A stretch of 33,753 bases of DNA from Ornithinibacillus halophilus (lineage in GTDB: Bacteria; Bacillota; Bacilli; Bacillales; Amphibacillaceae): NCBI RefSeq assembly GCF_900129485.1, contig NZ_FQVW01000034.1, positions 1 through 33,753 of the forward strand, written 5' to 3'. The notes below the pieces were generated by a model that was not told the origin of the DNA, searched no databases, and worked only from the letters and a program-made list of their open reading frames with translations. The translations under genes were made by a program, and so were the position numbers. The number at the start of each line of letters is the position of its first letter. Within the stretch, counting starts at the first letter, position 1. Positions 33,260-33,753 of the stretch are shown piece by piece.

Positions 33260-33753
33260 GACATATTTTCCGTTATTTTGCGGCTACAGGAGGTTTTGGT
33301 AGGTGGATGGGACTTCTGTTCCGTTATTTCACTATAAATCCATTAAAACTGGGGAGATTTTGGTGAATAAGGTATCTGATGTCCGATAGATTCTTATAAT
33401 CGACTTATTGCTCGGAATAGCGTATCTGATGTCCGGTTAGCCTGGGGCGGCATTTAGGGACTGTACCGTGGGGACATATTTTCCGTTATTTTGGGATATG
33501 GGAGGTTTTTGGGGGTGGATTGGACTTCTGTTCCGTTATTCAGCTGAGAATCTATTAAAACTGGGGAGATTTTGGAGAATAAGGCATCTGATGTCCGATA
33601 GATTCTTAAGATCGACTTATTGCTCGGAATAGCGTATCTGATGTCCGGTTAGCCTGGGGTGACATTTAGGGACGCGTGCTGTGAGGACATTTTTTCCGTT
33701 ATTTTGCCGCAACAGGAGGTTTTGGGGTTGGATTGGACTTCTGTTCCGTTATT
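33260..33753. repeat. 213-bp tandem repeat array C, 2.3 copies, running off the window
   Basis: GACAT followed by TTTTCCGTTATTTTG begins units at 33260, 33473 and 33686, an exact 213-bp period. Each full unit holds two TTCCGTTATT cores in the same direction and two TATCTGATGTCCG copies about 50 bp apart (33373 and 33423 in unit 1). The plus strand is G-rich. It shares the TTCCGTTATT core with arrays A and B but not the rest of the unit. The array continues past the end of the window. Confidence 0.88.

Overview
The window looks like chromosome of a low-GC, endospore-forming Gram-positive bacterium of the family Bacillaceae. The evidence is AT-rich DNA, strong AGGAGG-type ribosome sites, frequent TTG and GTG starts, a spore protein gene (sspP), and close matches to Bacillus-type Mqo, MenC, PpaC and YhfK. 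The genus cannot be fixed from the sequence alone. No rRNA, tRNA, CRISPR array, transposase or prophage gene was seen.

Layout. 1-210 is a 52-bp tandem repeat. 216-2905 (minus) holds an ABC exporter (ATPase plus ABC-2 permease) preceded by an MBL-fold hydrolase. 3055-4559 (plus) holds an alpha/beta hydrolase, an RDD membrane protein and a tiny membrane protein. A 298-bp structured interspersed repeat (4566-4863) follows. 4866-9658 (minus) carries an RsmJ-like methyltransferase, a lipoprotein, a 44-aa protein, a membrane-anchored protein, a GNAT acetyltransferase, small membrane proteins and an AraC-GyrI regulator. 9937-11442 is mqo with a hairpin in its leader. After a 192-bp repeat array come a BltD-like acetyltransferase, a small membrane protein, sspP and menC. 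14144-14953 is a hypothetical membrane gene bracketed by two copies of a 120-bp repeat. 15041-22679 holds ppaC, a DadA-type oxidoreductase with a 53-aa companion, a PAS-PAS-PAS-GGDEF cyclase, a lipoprotein glycoside hydrolase-like gene with an apparent CTG start, and a 596-aa protein with a CorA-like GMN membrane end. 22785-25142 holds a lipoprotein, a small exported protein, an APH-type kinase and a run of three tiny membrane proteins. 25375-27405 is a DUF3800-like plus TPR protein, followed by a second 192-bp repeat array. 28151-33077 (minus) carries a membrane protein, a sugar dehydrogenase-like lipoprotein, YhfK and a two-component system. The window ends inside a 213-bp tandem repeat.

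Most genes are ordinary housekeeping or accessory Bacillaceae genes in short operons. The least explained content is the intergenic DNA. Two 192-bp arrays 16 kb apart (11497-11936 and 27506-28145) are the same unit in opposite orientation, built from two conserved palindromic modules around the core TTCCGTTATT. A third array (33260-33753) has a different unit but the same core. The best candidates for uncharacterised protein function are the DUF3800-TPR protein, the CorA-like 596-aa protein and the cluster of tiny membrane proteins.

Start sites were re-chosen for many genes where a ribosome site clearly favours a start inside the longest open frame. Ten genes shorter than 60 codons are listed, several of them (sspP, the 44-, 48-, 52-, 53- and 56-aa genes) with strong ribosome sites.
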